Shown piece by piece: positions 8,201-15,747 of a stretch of 64,000 nt of DNA. The notes below the pieces were generated by a model. The model was not told the origin of the DNA, did no database searches, and was given only the letters and a program-made list of their open reading frames with translations. Every line of letters starts with the position of its first letter. Position 1 is the stretch's first letter. The DNA comes from Panacagrimonas sp052387695. Lineage in GTDB: Bacteria > Pseudomonadota > Gammaproteobacteria > Nevskiales > Nevskiaceae. The position numbers and the translations under genes are program-made. The DNA lies in contig JBQTIX010000024.1 in NCBI GenBank assembly GCA_052387695.1, positions 62,001 to 126,000 on the forward strand, written 5' to 3'.

Positions 8201-10056
8201 CGCGGCTGTCTGCCGGCGCGGACAGTTTTTTCGGTACTGCCGTCGCACTATCCGGTGACATCGCGCTGATTGGCGCGCCAAACGAGGTGCCGATACCGAA
8301 TCCGAACAACGGTGGCTTCCAGGGCGCTGCTTATGTCTTCGTGCGTTCGGGCATCACGTGGTCGCAGCAGAACCGGCTGACCGTCAGCGATCTGCCGACC
8401 GTGTCCAACGCCGGCGACAACTTCGGCTTCGCCGTCGCGCTGTCCGGCGACAGCTTGCTGATCGGTGCCCCGCTCGATGATAACCGCAGCGGCGGCGACG
8501 CTGGCTCGGCCTACGTCTATCGCGTGGGTCTGGACTTCGGCGATGCGCCGGCGCCCTATCCGAGCTTGCTCGCCAACAACGGCGCCCGCCATCTGCTGAG
8601 CGGTCCGAAGCTCGGCAGTCTCATTGATGCCGAATCCGACGGCCAGCCCAACAGCGGCGCGACCGGCGACGACATCGCCGGGATCGACGACGAGGACGGC
8701 GTCAGCTTCGGCACGCTGACCGCCGGCAGTTCCTCGACGGTGAGCGTGTTCACGACCGCACCCTCGGGCGCCGGGCTGCTCGACGGCTGGATCGACTTCA
8801 ACCGCGACAACGACTGGGCCGATGCGGGCGAGCAGATCTTCAACGACTTCATCGTCATGAACGGCGCCAACAACGGCCTGTCGTTCGCGGTGCCGGGCAC
8901 GGCGGTCGCGGGCATTAGCCATGCGCGCCTGCGCCTGTCGAGTGAGGGCGTTGCGGCGCCGACCGGCCAGGCGCCGGACGGTGAAGTGGAGGATTACATC
9001 GTCACCCTCACCGCTCCCTCTACCGGTAGCGTGCGGCTCAGCTCCGCGACGTACTCGGTGAACGAGGCCGGACCGACCGCGGTCATCACCCTGACCCGCA
9101 CCGGTGGCAGTTCCGGCGCGGCGAGCGTGAGGATCGCAACGAGCAACGGCTCGGCCACCGCCGGCAGCGACTACACCGCGGTGAACCAGGTCGTGAACTG
9201 GGCCAATGGCGACAGCGTCAACAAGACCGTCTCCATCGCGATCAGCAACGACGGCACCGACGAGCCCAACGAGACGGTGAACCTGACGCTGTCCAACGCC
9301 ACGGGGGCCAGCCTCGGTACGCCATCAAGCGGCGTCCTGACGATCGTCGATAACGACGATCCGCCCGTCACACGGACGCTGAGCATCAATGACGTGCCGG
9401 CCACCGAAGGCAACAGCGGCACCCGGAACTTCACGTTCACGGTCAGCCTGTCGGCGGCCGCATCCGGTCCGGTGTCGGTGGGCTACGCCACGGCCAACGG
9501 CACGGCCACGGTGGCCGGCAACGACTACAACGCCGGGAGCGGCACGGTCAGCTTCGCGGTCGGCGACACGGCGAAAACCTTCAGCGTCGTGGTACGCGGC
9601 GATACCACGGTGGAGCCCGACGAGACCTTCGTCGTCAACCTGTCCGGTCCGGTCGGCGCGACGATTGCCGACGGCAGCGGCGCCGGGACGATCACCAACG
9701 ACGACGCGGCCGCGGGTCTTCCCGCGATCCGCATCAACGACGTGTCGGTATCGGAAGGCGCCAGCGGCCGCACCAAGGCGGCGAAGTTCACCGTGATCCT
9801 GAGCCGGAGTTCGACCCAGACCGTGACCGTGCGATACGCCACGGCCAACGGAACGGCCGTGGCACCGGGGGACTACACGGCGAAAAGCGGCACGCTGAGC
9901 TTCGCCCCGGGCACGACCTCGAAGACGGTGAATGTGACGGTGAAGGGCGATTCGACCCGGGAGCCCAACGAAACCTTCAGGGTGAATCTGAGTAGCCCGG
10001 TCAGGGCCACGGTGAGCGACAGCCAGGGGATTGGCACCATTCGCAACGACGACTGA
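5284..10056 (+). CDS. Giant secreted FG-GAP / GEVED / Calx-beta repeat protein
   Basis: The 1590-residue product starts at an ATG preceded by TAAAGGAG (5267-5274). It has an N-terminal signal peptide (hydrophobic core about 20-36, cleavage near AASA). From about residue 295 to 1080 come many FG-GAP-like beta-propeller units, recognisable as FGxSVAxxGDTxxVGA plus GAAYVYVRSGxTWTQQAKL. A GEVED domain (about 1085-1240, with DGWIDFNRDNDW and GEVEDYIVTL) and three Calx-beta domains (about 1245-1590, each ending in TIxNDD) follow. These are adhesion or Ca-binding folds of extracellular proteins. There is no C-terminal LPXTG, PEP-CTERM or autotransporter barrel. Residues 110-150 are encoded by a dispersed DNA repeat inserted in frame. 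Control by the adjacent sigma factor is likely but inferred. Confidence 0.9.
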   Translation: MSIQLFGKHWQHTTVQAVVRATAGLALILGLATNAASAADKAPAEPSRPSESQRVKPGEVPQGLDPQSWDSIQAQIDAARYDFSAEGEGISGANPEQRWELKFDSSGLSVGRFKPVLSLVEGPKAEPTSDSPPAHVGSAREQHAGLTRPTGDALRLRTTAIGRAEAMQAADPAAPAARDNRIELHHSQATEWYINTAAGLEHGYTFEQAPQGARGEVRIQLAVDGGFKAESGPDGVHFTDAAGQRMRYHKLLVVDAAGHRLDAQLRVAAEDQLLIAFDDRDARYPVLVDPLLVNEEQKLTVGGDGGFNDFFGWSVAVDGDTLVVGRQERASVNFTQNQQQGAAYVYVRSGSTWTRQAKLVGSDSAATDLFGSSVAISGNTVAVGASSGPNAGDVYTFTRSGQTWTQQAKLPGHGGGNLGGEENTDSIALSGDTLIVGESFAAASAGEAYVYVRSGSTWSEQARLTASDPQGVARFGVAVTVNGDTAIVGAHFQDVGANIDQGAAYVFVRSGSTWTQQARLVASDGTANDFFGNGVVLSGNTAMIGAIQAPGGAVYVYTRTGSVWTEQQKLTAPFGVSNRFGLSIGLDGARAVIGGLHQFDTTPPPPFGNGGEIHAAFAFARDGSGVWVFQNFLFGPAYQGPNFGDFGYDLALSGSTAVVGFATDDTPQQNEGAAYVYVNEGSNWPGQARIIERDGAGGDQVGYAVAIDADWLVIGAPFDDLTGLDTGANGQDQGSAYIFQRSGTAWTLHTRFRLSGLRALSPDVLGLAVAMDGDTIVIGAPGIPPASVINQPLSRVYVLVRSGNVWTEQAELVASDGAGGDRFGFSVALSGDTLVVGADHDRDDASNNTGSAYIFVRSGTTWTQQAKLAASAPGDAADGDRFGTAVAVDGNTALIGALGDDQPPHLDTGAAYVFVRSGTSWTQQTKLTVPISERRFGSSLSLSSETALIGATGVLPGAAFVFVRTGSAWTQQARLSAGADSFFGTAVALSGDIALIGAPNEVPIPNPNNGGFQGAAYVFVRSGITWSQQNRLTVSDLPTVSNAGDNFGFAVALSGDSLLIGAPLDDNRSGGDAGSAYVYRVGLDFGDAPAPYPSLLANNGARHLLSGPKLGSLIDAESDGQPNSGATGDDIAGIDDEDGVSFGTLTAGSSSTVSVFTTAPSGAGLLDGWIDFNRDNDWADAGEQIFNDFIVMNGANNGLSFAVPGTAVAGISHARLRLSSEGVAAPTGQAPDGEVEDYIVTLTAPSTGSVRLSSATYSVNEAGPTAVITLTRTGGSSGAASVRIATSNGSATAGSDYTAVNQVVNWANGDSVNKTVSIAISNDGTDEPNETVNLTLSNATGASLGTPSSGVLTIVDNDDPPVTRTLSINDVPATEGNSGTRNFTFTVSLSAAASGPVSVGYATANGTATVAGNDYNAGSGTVSFAVGDTAKTFSVVVRGDTTVEPDETFVVNLSGPVGATIADGSGAGTITNDDAAAGLPAIRINDVSVSEGASGRTKAAKFTVILSRSSTQTVTVRYATANGTAVAPGDYTAKSGTLSFAPGTTSKTVNVTVKGDSTREPNETFRVNLSSPVRATVSDSQGIGTIRNDD
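5611..5732. repeat. Composite dispersed repeat, copy 3, inside a coding sequence
   Basis: The left end GTAGGTCGGTTCAAG (5611-5625) and right end CTTGACCCGACCTAC (5718-5732) form terminal inverted repeats. The interior carries CCTGTCCTGAGCCTTGTCGA, a second widespread intergenic repeat. It is translated in frame as residues 110-150 of the FG-GAP protein (VGRFKPVLSLVEG to GLTRPT), a segment unlike the rest of the protein. Confidence 0.85.
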
Positions 10057-10094
10057 AGCCGGACCCCCTGCACAGCCTCGGTCTCGTTCCCGTT

Positions 10095-10124
10095 CCCGTG
10101 GAGGTTCGTCCTCCACGGGATTTC
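10095..10124 (+). terminator. Rho-independent terminator after the FG-GAP protein gene
   Basis: A perfect 10-bp stem CCCGTGGAGG (10095-10104) / CCTCCACGGG (10110-10119) with a TTCGT loop is followed by ATTTCTTT. It starts 39 bp after the FG-GAP stop codon. Confidence 0.85.
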
Positions 10125-10152
10125 TTTGGCGTGCCGGATCATCGCGACGGTC

Positions 10153-10263
10153 GGCTGTAGGTCCGCTCAAGCCCGCGTGCTTTTCGCGGGCGGAGCCGAC
10201 ATGCGCCCTTCGTCGAGGGCGCGCAGTGTCGGTTCCGCCTTCGGCTTGAACCGACCTACACCG
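10153..10263. repeat. Composite dispersed repeat, copy 4
   Basis: The left end is TGTAGGTCCGCTCAAGCCCG with a GCGGGCGGAGCCGAC return arm, and the right end is GGCTTGAACCGACCTACA. The middle includes GTCGGTTCCGCCTTC. This is the cleanest copy of the element in non-coding DNA and gives the consensus architecture. Confidence 0.8.
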
Positions 10264-10339
10264 ACGAACGTGGAATTGCCGCCAGGAGCGACGCGCCTGC
10301 TTGGTGAATCTCACACGGCTGCGTACACTCCCACCGCTC

Positions 10340-10624
10340 ATGCGCCTACGCTTCCGCCATCAAGTCATCTTCGCCCTGGCCCTGCTGCTCGGCCAGTGGC
10401 TGAACCTGGCGCATGCCTATGAACACCCGGCACTGAGCGCGGATCTGCATTGCGAGATCTGCCTGCACGCACAGGGCCTGGATTCGGGCGCCGTTGCGGC
10501 CGCGCTTTCGGATCTTTCGATCCCGCCCCCGATCGTCGATTCTCGTGTCCCTGCCGTCAGGGCCGCGCATGTTCGTCATGTAGCACCTTGCAGCATCCGC
10601 GGTCCTCCCCGCTCGAAGGTTTGA
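10340..10624 (+). CDS. Small exported protein upstream of a ZnuD-like receptor (DUF2946-like)
   Basis: From the ATG at 10340 the product is 94 residues. It starts MRLRFRHQ, then a hydrophobic segment (about 8-24, signal peptide or anchor ending LNLAHA), then HCEICLHAQG, then a Pro-rich tail. Short proteins of this shape with a CxxC/His cluster, often called DUF2946, commonly precede metal-related TonB receptors. An upstream ATG at 10301 would add 13 residues in front of the signal and is less likely. The TonB receptor begins about 80 bp downstream. A metal-sensing or metal-handling role is inferred. Confidence 0.65.
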   Translation: MRLRFRHQVIFALALLLGQWLNLAHAYEHPALSADLHCEICLHAQGLDSGAVAAALSDLSIPPPIVDSRVPAVRAAHVRHVAPCSIRGPPRSKV

Positions 10625-10702
10625 ATCACCTTGTCGCCGGCCTTGCGCGCACCACGCGCCGGGCTGCTCAGGAATTCCCTCTTCGTTCGATGCGAGAGAC
10701 TC

Positions 10703-12793
10703 ATGCCTTCTTATCGACTGCCTTTGCTCAAGCGCGTGGCGCTTGTGTCGCTTGTCTGCGGCCTCGCCGCTCCCCCTTCTTCCGGCGCGGCCGAGGACCT
10801 TCCCACCGATACGCCCGCTGAGCCAGCGGGCGATACGGTGGAAACAATCACTGTCGAAGCCCACCCTTTCGGACGTGGCGCCGACGACCTGGTCCAGCCG
10901 GTGAGCGTGCTGGCCGGCGACGAGCTGGACGCCAAGCGCCGCTCCACCATCGGCGAGGCGCTGGAGAACGAACCCGGCGTGGCCAGCTCGGACTTCGGTC
11001 CCGGTGTCGGCCGCCCCATCGTCCGCGGCCAGGGCGGGGCGCGCGTGGCGGTGCTCGAAAACGGCATCGGCTCCATGGACGTGTCCACCATTTCCAACGA
11101 TCACGCCGTCGGCATCGATCCTTCCAACGCCGAGCAGATCGAGATCATCAAGGGACCGGGAACGCTGATCTTTGGCAGCGCCGCCTCGGCCGGCGTGGTC
11201 AACGTGGTCAACGATCGTCTGCCGGATCGGGTACGGCAGGGCTTTACCGGCGCAGCCGATTTGTCCTACGGCGACAACGCGGCCGAACGCCTGGGACGGC
11301 TCGACGCCGGCTACGGCGCCGGCCTCTACCAGTTCCATGCTGATGTTTCCGGCCGCGAGACCAACTTCTTCGAGGTGCCCGGGAACGCCTACGCCGACGG
11401 CTCCGCCCCCGACCGTCATCGAATCCCCAACAGCGCGGTGAAAACCTCGTCTGGCGCGGTGTCGCTGTCGCGCATCGGCGAAGAAGGCAGCAGCCTCGGA
11501 ATCGCGCTCAGCCGGTTCGAGACGGAGTACGGCCTGCCGCAGGAGGAGGACGCCTTCATCGACCTGGAACAGACGCGCGTCGATGCGCAGGCCAAGCTCA
11601 TCACGCCCTTGAGCGGCGTCGAGTCGCTGAAAATCCGCGCCGGTGCCAACGACTACGAGCACACCGAATTCGAAGCGCCCGGCGAGCCCGGCACGCGCTT
11701 CGAGAACGATGAGATCGAGGCTCGGATCGAAGCTCTGCACGCGCCGCTGGCCGGTTTTCGTGGCGTGCTCGGCATGCAGCTCATCGCCCGCGATTTCCAG
11801 GCGATCGGCGAGGAGGCCTTCGTGCCGCCGGTGGAGACTCGCTCCGTGGGTCTGTTCCTGGTCGAGGAACGGGATTTCTCGCGTGGCCGCTTCGAGGTCG
11901 GTGCTCGCATCGAGCAGCAGGAGCAAGAGTTGCAGGGCCAGGACGAGCGACCGGATGTGGATCACACCCCGCTCAGTTTTTCCGCGGGTGCGATCTATGA
12001 CCTCAACGCGGATTACCACCTGCGCCTGAACCTGGCGAGCGCACAACGCGCGCCTGCGGCGGAAGAGGTCTACGCGCGCGGACCGCATCTGGCCACCCGC
12101 ACGTTCGAGCGCGGCAACCTCGATCTGGAAGAGGAGACTTCCAACAACATCGAGCTGGGTATCGACAAGCACGAAGGCCGCTGGACCTGGAGCGCGAGCG
12201 TCTACTACACGCAGATCAGCGACTACATCTTCCTCGCCGAGGCCGACGAGGACGGCGACGGGATTGCCGACCAGGTGACCCCGGAAGGTGAGCCTTTCGA
12301 CCCGGCCGGTCCGGAAGACCAAGAAGGCCCCCTGCTGCGGGTCGATTACCGCCAGGACGACGCCGAATTCACCGGCTTCGAGGCGGAGACCGCCTGGAAA
12401 TTTCTGGACGGCCCGCTGCAACTCACCGGCCGCCTGTTTGCGGACCGGGTCCGGGCGCGACGGGATTCGGGCGGCGATCTGCCGCGGATCACTCCCGCAC
12501 GTTTCGGCACCGGCCTCGACGCGCGGGCGGGTGCCCTCCGCGCCGGGCTCAACCTGACGCGAGTGGACGGGCAGGATCGCGTCGCCTCGCTGGAGACCGA
12601 GACGGACGGCTACACCCTCCTGTCCGCAGACCTCGCCTACACGCTCGGAGTGGGCGGTGGCACGACCACGCTCTACCTGCGCGGGCGCAACCTGCTCGAC
12701 GAGGAGGCGCGGCGTCACACCTCGTTCCTGAAGGACTTCGCGCCACTCCCGGGTGCGAGCCTGATCGTCGGGGTCAATCTGCGGTTCGATTGA
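10703..12793 (+). CDS. TonB-dependent outer-membrane receptor, ZnuD-like
   Basis: This 696-residue receptor has a signal peptide from the ATG at 10703 (MPSYRLPLLKR, cleavage near SSGA). An upstream in-frame start at 10631 would bury the signal. The plug domain (about 45-155) has GRPIVRGQGGARVAVLENGI and ISNDHAVGIDPSNAEQIEII then KGPGTLIFG, the ZnuD/zinc-receptor pattern. The rest is a 22-strand-type beta barrel ending in aromatic VGVNLRFD, including an Asp/Glu-rich loop (EADEDGDGIAD). The N-terminal ETITVEAHPFG is a possible TonB box region. Zinc or haem-like uptake is the family expectation, and substrate is not proven by the sequence. Two TonB/ExbBD clusters later in the window could energise it. 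Confidence 0.88.
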   Translation: MPSYRLPLLKRVALVSLVCGLAAPPSSGAAEDLPTDTPAEPAGDTVETITVEAHPFGRGADDLVQPVSVLAGDELDAKRRSTIGEALENEPGVASSDFGPGVGRPIVRGQGGARVAVLENGIGSMDVSTISNDHAVGIDPSNAEQIEIIKGPGTLIFGSAASAGVVNVVNDRLPDRVRQGFTGAADLSYGDNAAERLGRLDAGYGAGLYQFHADVSGRETNFFEVPGNAYADGSAPDRHRIPNSAVKTSSGAVSLSRIGEEGSSLGIALSRFETEYGLPQEEDAFIDLEQTRVDAQAKLITPLSGVESLKIRAGANDYEHTEFEAPGEPGTRFENDEIEARIEALHAPLAGFRGVLGMQLIARDFQAIGEEAFVPPVETRSVGLFLVEERDFSRGRFEVGARIEQQEQELQGQDERPDVDHTPLSFSAGAIYDLNADYHLRLNLASAQRAPAAEEVYARGPHLATRTFERGNLDLEEETSNNIELGIDKHEGRWTWSASVYYTQISDYIFLAEADEDGDGIADQVTPEGEPFDPAGPEDQEGPLLRVDYRQDDAEFTGFEAETAWKFLDGPLQLTGRLFADRVRARRDSGGDLPRITPARFGTGLDARAGALRAGLNLTRVDGQDRVASLETETDGYTLLSADLAYTLGVGGGTTTLYLRGRNLLDEEARRHTSFLKDFAPLPGASLIVGVNLRFD

Positions 12794-12887
12794 GTCCGCG
12801 CCGGGTGTACCGCGGGCTCGAGCGGGAGTATCTTTTCGACGCGTGATGGTCTTTACAGAGCCAAGCTCCAGCAGAGGAGAAAGCGCC

Positions 12888-13922
12888 ATGGAGAAAGATT
12901 CCGTCAACCGCCGGATCGTCGTCGCCGAGCGTCCGCGTTACTCGATCCCGACCGCTAACGTCTTTCGATTGGAGAAGACCCCGAAGCCGCAGGCCGTCGA
13001 CCGGCAGATCCTGATCCGGACCCTCTGGCTCGGCCTGGACGCGCACCTGTACCGAAGGCTCAAGCGCGTTTCCTTTCAACATCCGGTACCGATCGGCGAG
13101 GTAATGGAAGGCGCCACCGTCGGCAGAGTGGAAGTTTCCAACCATCCCGATTTCTCCGCGGGCGAGCTGGTTCACGGGCATTGGGGGTGGCAGGACTGGT
13201 ACGTCTCCGACGGCATGGACGTCGCCCGGGTGGACCCGGAGATTCCGCGTCCGTCCTACATGGTCGGCGCTTTCGGCGAATCGGGTTTCGGCGCCTATGT
13301 CACGGTCAACGAACTGCTGAAGGTGAAACCCGGCGAGGTGCTGACCATCGGCGCGGCGCTGGGCGGACTGGGCCAGATGGTCGGCCAGATCGGCAAGATC
13401 AGGGGCGCGCGAATTCTGGCGGGCGCCAGCGGTCCGGAAAAATGCCGCCATGCCACCGAGCAGTTCGGGTTCGACGTCTGCATCGATCGCAAGGCCAAGG
13501 GGTTTGAAGACGCGGTCAAGACGGTGTACGCCAAGTTCGGCCTGGACTGCTACGCGATGGCGGCCGGCGGCCGGGTGCTGGAATGGGCCATGCCGCATTT
13601 CCGGCCGCGCGCGCGGATCGCCGTCTGCGGCGTGATGGCGTTCTATGCCATGGCCTCCCTGCCGCCGGGCCCGGACCGGACCATGGCAGTGTTCGATCAG
13701 ATCCAGTTGCGGCGGCTGGAGGTTCGCGGCCTGGTCACCGAGGACTGGTACGGAACGCCGCTGCACGATCAGTTCAAAACCGACATGAAGGACTGGATTC
13801 GCAGCGGCAGGATCAAGCCGCTGGAGCACATCGTGGAAGGCCTCGAAAACGCGCCCGACATGATGCAGGGTCTGTTCGAAGGCCGGAACTTCGGAAAGGC
13901 CGTGGTGCGCGTGGCGGATTGA
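12888..13922 (+). CDS. Medium-chain NADP-dependent oxidoreductase (CurA / prostaglandin-reductase type)
   Basis: The 344-residue product starts at an ATG preceded by GAGGAGA. It has the zinc-free MDR layout: a GroES-like N-terminal domain (about 1-130) and a Rossmann domain (about 135-310) with VLTIGAALGGLGQMVGQIG. Members reduce alpha,beta-unsaturated carbonyls such as enones and 2-alkenals with NADPH. The motif PRPSYMVGAFGESGFGAYV corresponds to the substrate-side loop of the CurA/LTB4DH group. It appears to be transcribed alone, between the receptor gene and the tRNA. Confidence 0.88.
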   Translation: MEKDSVNRRIVVAERPRYSIPTANVFRLEKTPKPQAVDRQILIRTLWLGLDAHLYRRLKRVSFQHPVPIGEVMEGATVGRVEVSNHPDFSAGELVHGHWGWQDWYVSDGMDVARVDPEIPRPSYMVGAFGESGFGAYVTVNELLKVKPGEVLTIGAALGGLGQMVGQIGKIRGARILAGASGPEKCRHATEQFGFDVCIDRKAKGFEDAVKTVYAKFGLDCYAMAAGGRVLEWAMPHFRPRARIAVCGVMAFYAMASLPPGPDRTMAVFDQIQLRRLEVRGLVTEDWYGTPLHDQFKTDMKDWIRSGRIKPLEHIVEGLENAPDMMQGLFEGRNFGKAVVRVAD

Positions 13923-13952
13923 GTCTGCGGCGCCCGGCTTCCCGATCATGAA

Positions 13953-14029
13953 TGGTGCGCCCGGAAGGATTCGAACCTCCGGCCCCTTGGTTCGAAGCCA
14001 AGTGCTCTATCCAGCTGAGCTACGGGCGC
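13953..14029 (-). tRNA. tRNA-Arg (anticodon TCG), CCA encoded
   Basis: The minus strand folds as a standard 77-nt cloverleaf. The acceptor GCGCCCG pairs with CGGGCGC. The D-arm is GCTC/GAGC, and the anticodon arm CTTGG-CTTCGAA-CCAAG gives anticodon TCG for CGA codons. The T-arm contains GGTTCGAATCC. Discriminator A and CCA are encoded (TGGT at 13953-13956 on the plus strand). Confidence 0.96.
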
Positions 14030-14081
14030 GTCGTCGCCGCTATTGTACGTGTCGGGAATTGAAGCGGGCGAAGATCGCGAC

Positions 14082-14804
14082 ATGCGGCTCAACAAATTCA
14101 TCAGCCAGACCGGTGTGTGCTCGCGGCGTGAGGCGGACCAGTGGATCGAGTCGGGGCGGGTCATGGTCAACGGCAAGCGCGCGGAGTTGGGGACGCAGGT
14201 CGGCGACAACGACGAGGTGCACGTCGACGGCCGCGTGATCGGCGCCAGGCGCCGCGCGGTCTATATCGCGCTGAACAAGCCGGTGGGCATCACCTGTACG
14301 ACCGAGCGACACGTCCCCGGCAACATCATCGACTTTGTCGCCCACCCCGAGCGCATTTTCCCCATCGGTCGCCTGGACAAGGACTCCGAGGGCCTGATCC
14401 TGCTGACCAATCAGGGCGACATCGTCAACGAGATCCTGCGGGTCGAGAACCGGCACGAGAAGGAATACATCGTGACGGTGGACCGGCCCTACGCGGACAG
14501 TTTTCTCGACGGCATGGCGCGTGGCGTGCGCCTGCCGGAGCTGGAAGTCACCACCTTGCCGTGCAAGCTGACGCGAACCGGTGCGCGCAGCTTCCGGATC
14601 ATCCTCACGCAGGGACTCAACCGGCAGATCCGGCGCATGTGCGAGGTGTTCGGCCATCCGGTGCAGCGTCTGCAACGCGTGCGAATCGTCAACCTTCGGC
14701 TCGGCAACCTGCCGATCGGGAAGTGGCGTGATCTGAGTGACGAGGAGTTGCGCGGGCTGTTGCCAGCAAGGTTTGGGGCGAAGGCGACGCCCGGTCGTTC
14801 ATGA
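14082..14804 (+). CDS. rluF: 23S rRNA pseudouridine synthase, RluF-like
   Basis: The 240-residue protein has an S4 RNA-binding domain at 1-60 (MRLNKFISQTGVCSRREAD) and an RsuA/RluB/E/F catalytic domain. The catalytic Asp is in GRLDKDSEGLILLTN (about residue 106), and the ALNKPVGITCTT and QGLNRQIRRMCEVFG motifs are intact. RluF modifies U2604, next to U2605 (RluB). The choice of RluF over RluB/E rests on overall resemblance and the short N-terminus. The ATG at 14082 directly begins the S4 domain, and an upstream start at 14043 adds an unrelated 13 residues. Confidence 0.85.
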   Translation: MRLNKFISQTGVCSRREADQWIESGRVMVNGKRAELGTQVGDNDEVHVDGRVIGARRRAVYIALNKPVGITCTTERHVPGNIIDFVAHPERIFPIGRLDKDSEGLILLTNQGDIVNEILRVENRHEKEYIVTVDRPYADSFLDGMARGVRLPELEVTTLPCKLTRTGARSFRIILTQGLNRQIRRMCEVFGHPVQRLQRVRIVNLRLGNLPIGKWRDLSDEELRGLLPARFGAKATPGRS

Positions 14805-14892
14805 GGCCGTTTCGGCAGGATCGACTCCCCGCCCTTTCGCGGGCAGGGTCGTTGACGATCACGATCACGATCACGATCGGAATCGGTGTTGC

Positions 14893-15711
14893 TTACCGCA
14901 GCCGTAGTTTCCCCGACGGCGTGATCGGCTCCGCCTGCCGATACGCCAGCACCAGTAGTACGGCTCCGGACAGCAGCATCGGAAGGCACAGCAACATGCC
15001 CATCGTCACCCAGCCGCCAGCGAGATAGCCGATGTGCGCGTCGGGCACGCGCACGAACTCCACCAGGCTGCGGAAGCTTCCGTACAGCACCAGGAACAGG
15101 CCCGAGATCGCCATCCTCGGCCGCGGTCGCGACGAGAACCACCACAGGACCGCCAGCATCACCACGCCTTCGAGCAGGGCTTCGTACAGCATGCTCGGAT
15201 GACGCGGCAGGCGTTCCGGATCGTTGGCGAAGACCATCGCCCAGGGCAGGCTCGATGGGGCGCCCCAGAGTTCGGCATTGATGAAGTTGCCGATGCGGCC
15301 GGTCAGCAGCCCGAACGGCGTGACGACCGCGACCAGGTCGATCACCTCCCAGAACGGCCGCCGACGCGAGCGGGCGAACAGCCAGACCGCAGCGATGACG
15401 CCGAGCAGTCCGCCGTGAAAGGACATGCCGCCCTTCCAGATGCGGAAGATTTCGAGGGGATCGGCAAGGAACGCCGGCAGGTTGTAGAACAGCGTGTAGC
15501 CGATCCGTCCGCCCAGGATCACGCCCAGCGCGCCGAAGAACAGCAGATCCGACGCGGCTTGCGTGGTCAGCGGCAGGTGTGCCGACCGGCCGCGGCGGAT
15601 CATCAGAAACCAGCAGCCGTAGAAGCCGATGAGATACATCAACCCGTACCAGTGAATCTGGACGGGGCCGAGCGCGACGGCGACCGGATCGAAGTTGGGG
15701 TGGGTCAGCAT
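14893..15711 (-). CDS. lgt: Prolipoprotein diacylglyceryl transferase
   Basis: This 272-residue inner-membrane enzyme transfers diacylglycerol from phosphatidylglycerol to the lipobox cysteine. It has seven hydrophobic segments and the Lgt signature GRIGYTLFYN, GGMSFHGGLLGV (catalytic His) and TGRIGNFINAELWG. It ends convergently with rluF. The 88-bp gap holds three GATCAC units (14857-14880) and a small GC hairpin. Confidence 0.96.
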   Translation of the reverse strand: MLTHPNFDPVAVALGPVQIHWYGLMYLIGFYGCWFLMIRRGRSAHLPLTTQAASDLLFFGALGVILGGRIGYTLFYNLPAFLADPLEIFRIWKGGMSFHGGLLGVIAAVWLFARSRRRPFWEVIDLVAVVTPFGLLTGRIGNFINAELWGAPSSLPWAMVFANDPERLPRHPSMLYEALLEGVVMLAVLWWFSSRPRPRMAISGLFLVLYGSFRSLVEFVRVPDAHIGYLAGGWVTMGMLLCLPMLLSGAVLLVLAYRQAEPITPSGKLRLR

Positions 15712-15747
15712 CGGACGCGATCAATCGGGTGAGTTGTCGGGCTGCTT

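Noticed and set aside
5743..10341. Long antisense frames over the FG-GAP protein (5743-6756, 6892-8052, 9325-10341)
   Set aside because: They result from repetitive high-GC coding DNA, have no start context and no domain, and run across the terminator and repeats.
10346..12907. 853-residue open frame antisense to the ZnuD-like receptor
   Set aside because: It is a shadow of the receptor gene. It lacks recognisable domains, is rich in Arg/Gly from reversed high-GC codons, and overlaps a gene with strong homology.
14854..14880. GATCAC tandem units as a possible CRISPR or regulatory array
   Set aside because: Only three full hexamers are present with no spacers. It is a simple low-complexity run between convergent genes.
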